Made by a program: the position numbers and the translations under genes. From NCBI GenBank assembly GCA_030549335.1, contig CM060195.1:9267501-9331500 (forward strand): DNA of 64,000 nt, in the 5' to 3' direction. Source of the stretch: Pontederia crassipes. Lineage: Eukaryota; Streptophyta; Magnoliopsida; Commelinales; Pontederiaceae. The notes beneath the pieces were generated by a model that was not told the origin of the DNA, did not search any database, and saw nothing but the letters and a program-made list of their open reading frames with translations. Shown here piece by piece: positions 13,074 through 25,710 of this stretch. Position 1 is the stretch's first letter. Each line of letters opens with the position of its first letter.

Positions 13074-13434
13074 GCTTCCTTCTTCAGTGTCGAGATTGCC
13101 AATTTTATTTCTTTGCTACTCAACCGTTCTTCATCTATTTTTCGAGTTTTTTGCTCATTGATTTAGCCGATGTTATCATTAGATTTGATCCCTACAAGGG
13201 AATTGATCGGAGCTTCATCTCCATTACCACCGGCGTCGCTCATGGCTTTGTCAAAATTTCATTTGTTTTCGAAGCTTAACCTCCCTGATTTCTTGCCGAT
13301 GTCGTTATGGACGATTGGGTTTCTTTTTATTCGGCCATGTTCATCGGCACATCTAATCATGATGGTCTACGCGTGTGTCTCTTCTTCAAGTTGTTGAGGT
13401 TGGGAACTTTGTTCTCCGATCGTTCTTTGATGTC

Positions 13435-16255
13435 CACTACAAGAAATTTTTCATTTAGCGATGCAAAATAGCGAAGCAAAACTATGCGACTCTAATTCGA
13501 TGCAACTAGCATCTAAATAGCGACGGCGTTGAGTCGATAAGATCAGACGCTAATTGCACATTCGCGTTACAAGAAGACGATGCTAAACACGGCACCATAG
13601 CGACACTTTGTAGACGCTATTATCATGCGCCAAGGCTAAAAATTACGTGATAAATTATAACGTTGTATTATCGTCGACAAGACGTGATGCAAGTTAGCGT
13701 CAATAATAATGCGGCGCTAGATCGACGCAAGTTTAGGATGCGATTTTGGCATTCGCAACTTGCATTGTATTGACGTCGACTAGGTGTGGCACTAATTAGC
13801 GTCAAAAAGCATGCATCGCTAAGTCGACGCTAGGTTTTGTGTTGGCATCGAGACAAGTCGACGCTAATGTGATGTTAATGCGAAGCTAATGCGGCGCCAA
13901 TGTTAAAATTTTAAGAATATACAAGTAATATTAATTATTATTCGTATTTAGATAATGTTAATTTGTATAACTATATATGTTATTTATACTAAATACAAAC
14001 ATATATATGCTACCTATACATATACATATATAGCTGCGACACTACTTCGCATACACATACATATACATACTATATAATACTATATACTATACTTAACTAC
14101 TATATAATACACCATATTATACTATATTATTCTATTATATATACAAAAATTAGTACACCATGCAATACATACATTATACTCCAATTCTCAAATTCCAAAA
14201 TTAGGAGAATAGTGCTTCTTCATTTTTCATGGGATTCAAATGGCGATCGCTGAAGATCCGACCATCGGATCATCATAAAAATTATATCGCTTGTAGATCA
14301 CAGCAACACAAATTTTTCAGTTTTTGACGATTTTAGGAGGTCTGATGGCAGAGTTAAGAACCTAGGAAAATAAAGGCTTTCGACGGTTGCTAATCTGAGT
14401 CGGTAGGAATTAGTCAAAAAGAAAATTACAAGCTCGCAGAGATCGACGCAAGCTCTCCGGACACGCAAGAATCGTGGCGATAGGAGGTCGGAAAAAATTC
14501 AATAAAATGAGCAAAGTTTCGAAATAGAAATGATCAGTTCTACGCGGTCCTCGCTCGGATTGCCACAAAAAAATAGGCATTTCGAAAGGCTCGAGTACAT
14601 TGGGTAGTGCAAACCTCTTACGTTTCATGTCTTTTTCGTTTCTTCCAATTCTCAAAATACTTATTTGTTATAATTATAAAAATTCCTCAAAACTTCTGCC
14701 CCATCTAAGAAAACTAAAAATGTGCATTCTAAAAAATCGAACCTTTCGGGAGTGCTCAGAACGGTCTCATTTAGTCGACATAGAGTTTTCAAATTTTTTT
14801 GAGAAATGCTGATTTTCTTAGAATTTTTTTGTATCCAAATTTAAAAAGAGTATTCAATTATTTTGGTGCCACTGCAACGTCGTAATAGCGACACCCTTAT
14901 CCTAGCATCACAGTAGTGTCCCAATCGCATCGTTTATTTGCAATGCCACTCTTAATAGCATCATAATAACGTCACCAGTTTGCGACCCTAATTTAGCATC
15001 TAAGCATTACGATGTTAATTCAACGCGTTGTTCTACTTTAGTGTCGCGACATTAGAGGCGCCAAAGTGAGGCGCTATGCAGCATACTTTTAAATGATTAT
15101 CTATAAGAATTGAATTAAAATGGCGCCACATTAGCGTCGCAATAAAGTACGTCGCTAATTGGCGGTCCATGTGTCCATCGAAGAACGAATCCTAACCTTC
15201 CATTTTCTTTTATCCAACACTCCCCACGTGTTCGCCATCTTCTGTGCCCCCCACGTCTTCTCCTTCATATTCGTCTTTTTCACATTCGTCCCTTCATCTT
15301 CTGCGTGCTCCGACCATCCGGACTCCACCGATGACTCTGTTGCTGTCGCTTCGCCCTCTGCCCCGATGACTCGGCCGGCGCCGCTTCGCCCTCTGCCCTA
15401 ACGATTTTGCCGCCGCCACCTCTTCGCCCTTTGCCCCAACAACTTCGCCGCCACCGCTTCGCCCTTTGCCCCAACTACTTCGCCACCGCCGCTTTGCCCT
15501 CTGCCTCCGATGACTCCGCCGCCGCCTCTTCGCCCTCTACCCCTAACGACTCCGCCACCGTTTCGTCCCCACCCCGCCCAAGATCCCTCCCTCCGACCCT
15601 TTCTCCTCCCCTCTACCCGACGTGGTCATCTGTTGTCGCCGCTGTCGGAAGAGAAGGAGCGCAAGGATGATGAGAAGTGGGGGAGCTGTTGAATTTTGAT
15701 TTTGATTGTATTGAACTGTAAAATTTTAATGAATTTACAATTTTGATGAACGATGTGAATTGAATGTAATTTTGATTTCTCTTTTGATTCTAGATGATGA
15801 TAATTGAATGTAAAATCAATTGAAATCTTAAGATGTCTCCGACGTGAATATTGGGATCGTGGCGGTTTACATGACTGTATAAAATATTACTTAGCGACGG
15901 CAAACAATGTCGTTAGCGTCGTGATGTAGGATTGCTTTTGCGCCTAAATAACGTCACCATGGCATCACCCTCAATAGCGTCACAATAGCGTCACGTTAGC
16001 GTCGACTTCTGAGACGCTAAAAGTGATTCCCATCCTGCAAATAGTGTCACCTTTGTGTCGTTGTAGCACTGCGTGTCAACGTTAATAGCATCACAAACTT
16101 GTGGGTGCGGATGCGACGCTAAAAGCGTCATAACTTTTGCGTCGCCACATCTGTGATGCCAATTCAACGCTAATGTGTCGCTACTTTGATCAGTGCCTAG
16201 TTAGCGACACATTAGCTTCTATATTATGGTGTCAGTTGATCAATTTCTTGTAGTG
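13435..16255. mobile_element. Non-autonomous CACTA (En/Spm-type) DNA transposon, copy 1
   Basis: The ends are CACTACAAGAAAT and, inverted, ATTTCTTGTAGTG. The exact 3-bp target duplication is GTC (13432-13434 and 16256-16258), diagnostic of the CACTA superfamily. Both subterminal zones are packed with repeats of a TAGCGAC/GTCGCTA-type motif, which in characterised CACTA elements binds the TnpA-like protein. No transposase domain was seen in the 2821 bp, so it would depend on an element elsewhere. The middle holds a GC-rich, internally repetitive tract. Confidence 0.93.
15335..15560 (+). repeat. GC-rich imperfect minisatellite inside CACTA copy 1
   Basis: Degenerate tandem units built around CTTCGCCCTCTGCCCC alternate with codons like GATGACTCC and GCCGCCGCC. 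Several frames stay open across it because it is repetitive and GC-rich; this is not evidence of a gene. Confidence 0.65.
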
Positions 16256-16258
16256 GTC

Positions 16259-18611
16259 TTCAATTTGCTACAGCGGTTGTCATGTTCATATGCTCCGCGA
16301 TTTATGTTCAAATCTTTGTGGGCTTCTTGTTTGCCTTGTTGGTTCTTCTCCTTCCTCTCCGATCTATTGCGGAGACATCGGAGCTTGGTTCGAGTATGGC
16401 AAATCTTGTGTATCTTCTTCCCTATTTCTTCTTTCAATTTCTTTCTCTGTGAGATGGCTGCCACAATTTCTTCACTTCCGCTCTTCCTTTCTCGTTATCT
16501 TTCTTCATCCATGGTTACTTCTTCAAGTTGGCATTCGCTCCCAAATGTTGGGTTTGGATCTATCATCTTCTTGATGGTCGCATTCTTGATGGTTGTGCTT
16601 CTGGCATCTCTACTAGCTGATCGAATGGATCTGTCTCTCTCGCTAAGCTGCTGACGTCAAGGAGGACGTCTCTATGAGTCTCTAATTGCTGTGAGCATCC
16701 AGCTATTGCGAGCTCGCGAGCTGCTGGCGTGCTTTTTTTCTTTACATTGCAGATGTTCAGCGAGTTGCTTTGTGAAGTTTACAGTGATGTGTCATGGTGT
16801 CTTCAAAGCATCGGCATCTTTCTTTCCATTTATGAGTTGTTCAGCGTGAAAGAGTTGGTGCTTATCATCGACTACATCTCCGGTCTCTCCTTACAGGTGC
16901 TGGACAATTTTTACTGATGCCACCGAGCCATTTCTTCATAGCCTCGACGACAAGAATGAAGATCTTCAAGTTGCCACTATTCAGGCTTCTTCCCGACTTC
17001 AAACTAAGAGGGCTGTTGGAGTTCACCTTCGTCGTGCCATTGTTGTTCATCATCAGTGTTATTGCCTCGACAACAGAAGCTTTGCAAAACAATTCGTCCC
17101 TTCTTTTCTATTTTGTCATTGTTGTACATCATCGGTGTTGTCTTATTTTCATTATCAAAGTTTAGGCCCCGTCGATCTGCTTGAGCTCCTACCTCATCGT
17201 CTGCTTCGTCGCCGGTTGCTGCCGAAAGCTTGCCCGTCACTTTGAAGGCCTTTGTCGCAGGCCATGACACCTATTATCCCAGGATCAGAGCTTCCTTTGC
17301 TCGACAGTTCATTGAAGTCATCAAGGTCGAGCCAACTGTGGTTCTTGGTCGAGCCGAACTCTACATCTTGGTCTTCATGGCATGCTGCTGCAGGTCAGCA
17401 AGATCAACATCGATTGGCGCATCGACATATGCGTTTTTCCCTTCTCTAGATACTAATTAGAGGTCTTCTTCTCTGATTTCCCCCATTTCTCCAATCTTCT
17501 TTCTATGATTCTTTGTTTACAGTTCATTCTTCTTGATTTATTGATCGCAGTTCACCTTCTTTTTCCCTATATCATCTTCTCCTTATCCATTCATTGTTCC
17601 ATCGTTGCCTTCTTGTGTTCTTCTTGTTCTTGTGTTCGTTTCTCTTTGGGTCTTCTTCAAAGCTCTTATAGTTCCTTCCTTCGTCATGGCATATAACCGA
17701 GTTCTTGAGCTCTACTTCTTCTAGTCGGCCTTCAAAAAATTCCAGGCAAATAGTTGTGCTCTCTTTTTACTTGATTGTGCTACAACGATCGACATCTCTG
17801 TCGTCGACAACATTTCTTTTCAACATTAGTTTTTTGTTCCTCTTCTTGTAATTGCTTTTTACTATGTTGTCTTCATCTTGGATTGATCTATCTTTGTTAT
17901 TATTTCGATTGACGAACATCACAAGATCTCAAGTAGCCGCGTCCAGTGCATTTTCTTTATTGGACTGTATGTGTTCATCTTCAGCATCTGTACATGCTAC
18001 AACAGATCATGAAGCTCATTGACGTATAAGATTGAAGCTCCTTTTAAGCGTTCCTCAGGTCACTCGTGATGGAATAGCAAAGAGTTCCTTAGCTTGTCTT
18101 TCTCCGACGATGGAACAATGTTCAAGGCATTCCTCAAGTCGTATTTCTTTGGTGATGGATCGTGGTTTCTTTCCATGAAGGTGTTCGGCGTGCAGCTTCT
18201 CCGATGTCTGCCAACATCTTTTTGATCCACTTGTAGCAGATGCTCGACAAATTTCATAGTCTTTCCCCCAGCTCTCCAAGTCATCTTCACTTTTGCATCA
18301 GCACGTGGAGGATCTTCTTTCCTATTGTCAACATGGTTGTTTCCATCTCCGGGAGTCATTGTTGAGTTATAGGTGTTAAAAGACAAGGAAGGTGCTCGAC
18401 GAATTATTCAGCTCCCACCGTGCGCAATGTCTGCAAATTTGTCTCCATCCGCGGATTGCTCGTCTTCGAGTTGATGTCATTCAAGTCCTTCATATCTCTC
18501 ACCATCAACTTGAAGGTGGTTTTTAGAAGATATGCCGCGACATCTACTCTCTGCTCTAGTTCGTCGGATGACGATAATTTTGGAGCCACACGTTCTCCTT
18601 GTTTTTGTAGC
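16259..18611. other. Body of the outer nested element; no domain recognised
   Basis: Pyrimidine-rich on the plus strand in its first half. Between about 18060 and 18620 the minus strand has two open stretches (for example LQKQGERVAPKLSSSDELEQ) that look like decayed coding sequence, possibly a retroelement gag. I recognise no family and make no functional call. Confidence 0.35.
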
Positions 18612-18619
18612 ATTGTTAC

Positions 18620-19077
18620 CAGGGGCGGAGCCAAATGGATGCAAGTGCACCCATTGAACATTAGGATAACATTTACCTAGTGCTAATTTTGCATATTTGC
18701 GTGCTTGTCTTGGAGCGCTTTTACTCTTCTGGAGTCATGCATTTAATATGTTAATATTATTGTTTAGTTTATAATATCTTTTAAAACTTTGATGTAATAA
18801 ATTCTAAGGATACCATTTAATATGATCCTTTTCTGTTCTAATTTTTCACTTCATGTACCAAATATTTTATAATATTTCTCTTATACATTACATAAAATAT
18901 ATATTATGAAAAGAGATCACGTATAAAATGTTATAAAATATAACATAATTATACCAATACTCATTAGTCGATATTAAAATTATATCAAATTCTTATATGA
19001 AGAAAATATTTATTTATCATAAATTTTTACTATTTTTTGTGTGCACCCAGCGATGATACTTCTTAGCTCTGCCACTG
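18620..19077. mobile_element. hAT-type MITE
   Basis: Termini are CAGGGGCGGAGCCA and, inverted, TAGCTCTGCCACTG, an imperfect terminal inverted repeat of the common plant CAGGGGCGGAGCC class. An exact 8-bp target duplication ATTGTTAC flanks it (18612-18619 and 19078-19085), the size expected for hAT. The 458-bp interior is AT-rich and non-coding. Confidence 0.93.
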
Positions 19078-19398
19078 ATTGTTACTTTCTCACACTGGTT
19101 TAATGCTTTGTAACAAATAGCTAAGTAGTATAAATAGATACTTAGTTCATGTAATAGTTGCTCGACTAGTTGTAATTGGTCTACTATTTTTTAATAGAAT
19201 CATTTCATGCTTATGCAAGTGTCCTCTCTACATCTCCTTCTTCTTCCTCTCTGATCAGATCTCCGGTAAACCATCAGGGAGCTTGATTCTTAACATGGTA
19301 GAGGTCATGAGTTCAAACAATGTTAAGCTCTTGTTAAAAAAATTATTTTCCACCCTTTGTTACGACTAAAGTTGTCAGCAATCCACACGTAAGAGGAG

Positions 19399-19477
19399 TG
19401 TTAAAAATATAAAAATAATAATGTTGCTCTTTTTAACGGCTTAAACTTTTAGAATGATCAACACATCAAATTTAACA
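19399..19477 (+). repeat. Short LTR-like repeat, right copy
   Basis: A 79-bp partner of 8782-8864, TGTTAAAAATAT...ATTTAACA, preceded by a purine-rich tract at 19390-19398. Confidence 0.6.
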
Positions 19478-19763
19478 AAAAAATGCTTGTTTAATGGAAT
19501 AGTCGAATATTAGTTGTTTGGGTTGACAATTAATTTGCCAACAATTGTAATCTTAGTAGGAGCAATTCAATAACCTTTACACCAATCCACATTTTCTCCG
19601 CTTCGATAGAGGTAAGGCTCACCTCTACGTCAATGAAGCTAATCTTTTCTCTCGCTCAAGAGGTAAAATTTGAAACCTCTTTTATACAGGAGTTCTCTCA
19701 GAATTTTTCTAAAAAATTGTTTCTCTTTTACAATTCTAAGCTCACAAGAGAAGAAGAGAGAAA
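19478..19763. other. Sequence left of CACTA copy 2, unrecognised
   Basis: The CACTA insertion at 19764 splits an AAGAAGAGA-rich sequence that resumes at 21219. No coding domain was seen. Confidence 0.4.
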
Positions 19764-21218
19764 CACTACTAGAAAAATGCTGATTACCGATGGTCTGGAT
19801 CATCGATAATCAGCCTGAAAATCATCGGTAAAGCAATTACCGATGGTTTTTTAGTCTGATTCGATCCGTCGGAAAAACGCTCGTCGCAAACCGATTTGCG
19901 ATAGTTGAAAAAAATTCGTCAAAAATATCGACGGTTCTGACCGTCGGAACAGTCCCCGGCGGTTGCAACCGTCGGAACAACCGCCGGAAAATTTTGACGG
20001 TTCGAACCGTCAAAATTTCCGACGGTTGCAACCGTCGGAAAAGGCCGGCGGTCCGAACCGTCGAAATTTCTGACGGTTGCAACCGTCGGAAAAGGCCGAC
20101 GGTTTGAACCATCGCAACTTTTCGACGGTCGGAACTGTCGAAACTTTCGACGGGCATCGCAAATCCGGGTCGGATCCGCCGCCAGGTGGCCGGATCCGAA
20201 CGCCCGACGGCCGATCGGCTGCAGGGGGCCAGATCCGAACGGCCACGGCCGGATCCGGCTGCCAACGGCGAGATCCGGCCCGGCCTCTGGCCGGAGAGAG
20301 AAAGAGAGAGACGCCGGTGCGAAGCCGGAGAGAGAAAGAGACGCTGGCGCGGGAGAGGGTCGCCGGTGCGGGAGAGGGTCGCCGGCGTCCGGCGCGGGAG
20401 AGGATGCTCGCGGCCGGGAGAGAGAGAGGAGAGGAGGGAGAGAGAGAGAGGAGTGGAGGGAGGAGGGAGAGAGAGAAGAGGGAGGAGGAGGAATATAAAG
20501 GGAAAAAGTGGAAAGAAAGTGGGAAAAGAAAAAAAAAGCGGGATAACGAAATTTTAATTACCGACAGTTTCGGCCGTCGAAAATGTAAATATTAACTATT
20601 TTTATAATTACCGATGGTTGCGATCGTCGAAAATATATTTAGTTATATATAATATTTATTTTTTATTTTACCGACGATTTGAACCGTCGGTAATCATTAC
20701 CATTACCGACGGTTTGGGCCATCGCTAGTTATATTAATAAAATATTCTTTATATGATATTATTATACATTTATCGACGGTTACGATCTTCGAAAATTACG
20801 GCGGATTTTGCGACGGATGGATATCCGTCGGAAATATCGACGTTCCTAATCGTCGAAAAATTTAATAATTATATAATACATTTCATAATTTATTTTTTTA
20901 TTTCCGACGGTCGTGACCATCGGAAAATCCGTCGGAAAAATTTAATAATAATATAAAAAATATATAATTTAATTTTTTTCATTTTCGAAGGTCATAACCG
21001 TCGGAAAAGTCGTCAAAAATTGCGACGGATGGATATCCGTCGGAAATATCAACGTTCCTAATCGTCAAAAAATTAAATAATAATATAAATCATTTCTGAC
21101 GGTCATAACCGTCGAAAAATCCGTCGAAAATAGAACCGTCGAAAAATCCGTCGTAAATTGCGACGGATTTAGAACCGTCGGAAATTATCCGTCGAAAAAT
21201 CGCGATTTTCTTGTAGTG
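19764..21218. mobile_element. Non-autonomous CACTA transposon, copy 2, with palindromic CCGTCGG subterminal arrays
   Basis: Ends CACTACTAGAAAAAT and, inverted, ATTTTCTTGTAGTG, with target duplication AAA at 19761-19763 and 21219-21221. At 1455 bp it is about half the length of copy 1. The flanks are dominated by dozens of GACGGTT/AACCGTC units, many joined into perfect palindromes such as GACGGTTCGAACCGTC near 19997. The subterminal motif differs entirely from that of copy 1, so the two belong to different CACTA families. A very GC-rich, then purine-rich GAGA tract fills the centre. No transposase. Confidence 0.92.
20280..20480 (+). repeat. Purine-rich GAGA low-complexity tract in CACTA copy 2
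   Basis: Nearly uninterrupted A/G with GAGAGA runs. It yields Arg/Glu/Gly-rich open frames that are low-complexity artefacts. Confidence 0.7.
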
Positions 21219-21221
21219 AAA

Positions 21222-21774
21222 GAAGAGAAAACTTAAAATGAAAACTTCAAGGAATAATTTTCTTTTGATAACTTGAAGTTTTTTCTTCAAGGCTTGGATG
21301 AGTGCATTTGCTTCCGATTTTGGCACTCCTTTTATAAGCTCTAGTATGTGGAAATCTAGAAATTATTCCACAAATTTCTCCTTCAAATTTGATCGTTACT
21401 ATTCATTTAACTCGGAGGTCATGACAACATCGCAAGCGTGAATAGTTACTCTGAGGAATTGATCAGCCTTTTGTCGGCTTCTGGACATGGCCTTGATTAT
21501 ACAAGTTGAAGAAGAGTATTGAACCATAATAATTATTATTTGGCCATAAAGAATTATCACTTTGACATCGAAGGGAGATATTAAATTTTATTTTGTGCGA
21601 CATTGGTACATTTATTTCGTTTCTTAGGCAAACAGTCGTAGACTCGCTTAATCACCACTACAAATGATAAATTAAAAAAAGATAATATATGAATCCTACC
21701 AACATCAAAAAATGTCGTAACATGAAAAAGGAACTCATATCTTTTTAAATTACGAGTTGAGATGTGACTTCCTA
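21222..21774. other. Sequence right of CACTA copy 2, unrecognised
   Basis: No gene or complete element seen. It continues the sequence split by CACTA copy 2. Confidence 0.35.
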
Positions 21775-24336
21775 TGTAACGTCCCTAAAATCTGGCACCA
21801 ATATAGTTGTTGAACCCTAGGCGACGGCGTTACTTTCATAATCTAATTTCATAAAATATTGCAACGGAAACATAATAATATAACATTAATAACAATATCA
21901 TAAAACAGCTGAAAACTTCTAATTATACAAAATCTCAAGATAACAAACTAGCCCATGGGCCAAATAGGCTCTAATATAGACCCAACAAAGGGGTCATAAT
22001 ACATAACGAGTTCAAGTAAAAATACATAACTCCAAAAGGCCCATAACCATACATAGTTCACTCTTACAAGAGTTCATCATAATAACATAACATAATATAA
22101 GGTAAGATAACTTGGGTCGTGGCCCGACCAACACATGTGCAATGTCTCTATCATGAAGTTCTCTCCACCGAATCTAAATCTCGTCCATGCATGCACGGAT
22201 CCACGGGGTGCAAGAAATTTCTCCCGTTAGAGTATGTTGAGGCTCATACGTGCTATGATCTTATAACATGCTTTCTATATGTCATGGCATGTGCATATGA
22301 ATCATAATGGAACATAACTTACATGCATGCTATGAGCTACTTATGCACACTATATGACATATGAGCAATATCATTATGGCAAGATAAGATGAACATATAA
22401 CATTTTCATACCATGCTAAAGCATATTATGGACTTGTCTTACTTAACTTACATATTTGTTGATATCATGATATGACAAATAGATATTCATTGCATCCTCA
22501 TAAGTGTTACTTCATCATTAATTTTATCTTTTTGTCCCAAGTCATTCATCATTCATCTTTACTTAGCTAATTTCTTATCTTGTGGATTGAGAAGTAGTGT
22601 TGGATCATAGATCATAACCTCACCAGTATGTGAGGTCTTAACCCCTATGTGAGTCTTAACTCTCATCCGTCGATGAGATCTTCCCCACCCGTCGGTGAAG
22701 TCTTTCCCCATCCTCCGGTGGAGTCGTACTTAGGGTACACGTTGGTCCCAAGGGAAAGCCACACCTTCATCAATTCGTCTTTTATTTATATTCATTAATA
22801 TATGCAATCATTCAATACATGCTATTTTAATTCTATTTAAGGTTATCATATTTCAAATCATGCTAAGTGTGGACATTCAAATCATGCCACTATAGGTTAC
22901 GATCGTGCCCACACATGGGCACAGGCGTGCAATTGTTCGGCATGGCCGAACACTTATCATTTTCTAATGGTAACATATGTTCATGGTCGTGCTCACATAC
23001 GTCTCGATCGTGCCGAGGTCATATGCATTCATGGGTTGGCAATTTTGTCGGCACAGTTGAATTGCCTATGTTCGTACTTGCATGCCCGTAATAGAACGAT
23101 CATTTTTTGCCCATTCTCGGAATTAATCTAAGGCATGAGCGTACTGGAGTGTCACGACCGTGAAAAAAAAACGTCAGAGCCATGATAGAACATCCATTTT
23201 TCACTCGTTGAACGTTTTGACACACAGGCATAGAACGTCAGGGGAGTCACGACCGTGCCCCAAAATGTCATGGCCATGCGAGAGGCCCAGACGACACTTC
23301 CCCTATTTTTGTCTATTTTTTTCTCATTTACACATATATACAAACACCTTTGAGATATACATTCATCTCATCATGAAGAATAGAAGCTTTACACATCTCA
23401 TCGAAGATTAACAATCTAATAATCTAATCATAATAAGGATGAAGTACATAGGAGATTTAATCAAGAACATTAAGGCTACTAAACAATAAATAAGTAATTT
23501 CTTCATGCCTAGACATAAATGATGATGAAACATCATAACTCTAAATGTGATTAGTAATAAAATAGTAACTTTAACTAATCATACAATAATACAAGGAAAT
23601 CATGCATATTCATATCATCTAAGAAGATGATCTTTAAATCCTTAATCATTCATTCATACATTATTAAAGATGAGATTAGAACTTTGAATCCTTTCAAACA
23701 TACCTTTAAAATTTAAATTAAAATCTTAATCTTAATCCTAATTCTTTCTTCCTCTTTCTTCTTTCCTGTGCGGACCACCTTCTCCTTGCTACGGTGCTGG
23801 TTTTTTTTATTGCTGTCCGTGAGGTTCCTGGCGAGTGGAGAGAGAAAATAGGGTGAGAGTGTAGGTACTGGGAAGAGAGCGTGTGGAGAGAGTATGGCTC
23901 CTTGCTGTGAGTTGATTTGAGTGGCCTCCTTGCTGTTGTGAGTCACGAGTGGGAGGAGAGTGAGATGCTAATAGATGATTACTGGTGCCTTTTGGATTGG
24001 TGGCCGAGAGCTATTAGGAGAGAGATAGAGTGAGTGAGGGAGAATGGGGCTTCCTGTAGCAGGAAAATGGAGCTTTCCTCTTGCTGGCCGTGAGGGACTT
24101 GGGAGAGGGAGACTGGGACTTGGGACTTGTGAGCAAATGATGGATTTCTGTAGCATATTAGAGAGGGTTTGGGGATGACTGCCGGCAGATTAGCTGAAAA
24201 GAGGTTACTTTAGGAGGGCATTATTTTATAGTGTTAGTAGTTGGGTCATGAGTTTGGACTTCATAATTAGGTCTTAAATGATTATAGATATCTTTTTATT
24301 TATTTTTTCCTTTACTTTATTTTTTAGAATATTACA
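21775..24336 (-). mobile_element. Probable solo Ty3/gypsy LTR, minus orientation
   Basis: Read on the minus strand it runs from TGTAATATTC to GGGACGTTACA, matching the TGTAAYAYYC...GCGTTACA ends of large Tekay/Retand-like gypsy LTRs. The bases outside its start on that strand, TATCGAGAA, sit where a polypurine tract is found in such elements. No gag or pol lies on either side, hence solo LTR. Flanking pentamers (tccta and ttctc) match only 3 of 5, so the edges are tentative. Confidence 0.5.
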
Positions 24337-25710
24337 TTCTCGATAAAATACGTGGATTAAATAAAAACATTGTTTTAAATCAGAAAACCACTTAAATCAA
24401 CCCAATAAGACCCAATTAACTGAATCAGAACTAGATGTAATTTCTGATGAAAGCCCAGTGGGCCTACCAAATAAGAAGAGATGCCCATATCCAAAAGAAC
24501 CTATACGTTTTTTTTTTTTTTTTCAATCGTTTAGGTCTTAATTATCATTACACAAACTGGAGGGAGGATAATGGCAGATTCTATTTATTACTTTACTCGT
24601 ATTGATAGGCAACCTAAACATTATTAAGTGAAATTTGATTGGCAACAATATATTAACGAAATTATATCCTAAGATCGATGGAAGTTTTTTTATAATCATA
24701 AGTTCTGTTATAAATATTATCATTGGAATGTCGAATTAGGCTTTATTTGGTAATGAAAAAAATAAAGTTTGAATTAGGCCTAACTTGATCAAATTGTTAG
24801 ATGAAATGTTTGATAAATTAAATTTTGTTATAGTGTTTGACAGATAGTTAAAGATTTTGAATAGGTTCATCTGATTAATGTTTGTAGATAGAGGGTACTT
24901 AGATGATGGACATCTATTTCAAATCTGTCGTTGTACTATTAAATCTCATGTACCATTATATGTTTTACTATAAATAGTTTAGAGGCCTTTATTTCTATTA
25001 CTTTTAGAATTTAAAATATTTGATGTGAAATTATATTTTTTATTTGAATAATTATTAAAGAGATGCAAAATGGATAGCATGATTTTAAGACAAAATTTTG
25101 CTATTCATTAATAATATAAAATCTTTAGGGTAAAAAATAAAACTTATTTCTATATAATATCTAAAAATTGAACAACTTATTATCTTATGTGTATATATGT
25201 CTTTTTGTATAGATGAACTAATTCAATTGGTAAATTTATAAAATACGTTTTAATTATTTCATGATTGAACTGCTAAATGGTAATATCTGTTTGTACTTAA
25301 ATCAGTATCCGACGATCAAGTCGTTATTCATTGTTAAACTCCTAAATTTGACAAGCGTAACCTTAGTTGAGTGATCGTAATTCAAAATATCGGTCTAAGA
25401 TAATATTAACAATTTGAATCAAGCAGTCAACATGATATTCATGAACAAGGAACTAAATCCAACGCTTTGAGCAAATTAAGTGGAACCCCTTGATAAATTT
25501 CTAGAAGGAAGTTCAGCTACCTTCTATTTCAAATTGATCTACAAGTTCCCTATGGATGAGGCAATAGTTTATGTCAGTAGGATATATACCCACATATGTT
25601 CCAGTGAGGCAGGGACGAAGCAAGGCCTCTCCCAAACTTTTGAATTTTCTATAAATGCCTATAGAATTTCCTCTAGAATATTGATATAGCTCCATCATGC
25701 CACATGTATG
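24337..25710. other. AT-rich spacer, nothing recognised
   Basis: Includes a poly-T run at about 24510-24524. No coding domain, TSD pair or terminal repeat was found. Confidence 0.45.

Larger units (their letters stand above)
8782..19477 (+). mobile_element. Outer host element of a nested transposon cluster, bounded by short (about 80 bp) LTR-like repeats
   Basis: Two related direct repeats lie at 8782-8864 and 19399-19477. Both end in TTTAACA, and the right copy starts TGTTAAAAATAT. The left copy is followed by TGATATTATGGCC (8865-8877), which looks like a decayed initiator-Met primer binding site (consensus TGGTATCAGAGC). The right copy is preceded by the purine-rich GTAAGAGGAG, a plausible polypurine tract. 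Flanks aaaat and aaaaa match at four of five bases. Removing the copia, CACTA and hAT insertions leaves about 3.5 kb of mostly non-coding body, as in a large TRIM or LARD-type non-autonomous retroelement. A promoter-like AGTATAAATAGA at about 19127 and TTAACATGGTAGAGG near 19293 suggest another LTR end inside the body, so the composition may be mosaic. The outer boundaries are inference. Confidence 0.45.

Noticed and set aside
15159-15692. Pro/Ser-rich frames that might be a small secreted protein
   Set aside because: They arise from the GC-rich minisatellite inside CACTA copy 1; several frames are open at once and all are repetitive.
16226-16654. 142-residue frame beginning at the right end of CACTA copy 1
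   Set aside because: It starts inside the transposon terminus and has no recognisable domain; its hydrophobic look comes from pyrimidine-rich DNA.
20077-20595. Arg/Glu-rich frames of 120-170 residues
   Set aside because: Low-complexity translation of the GC- and GAGA-rich core of CACTA copy 2.
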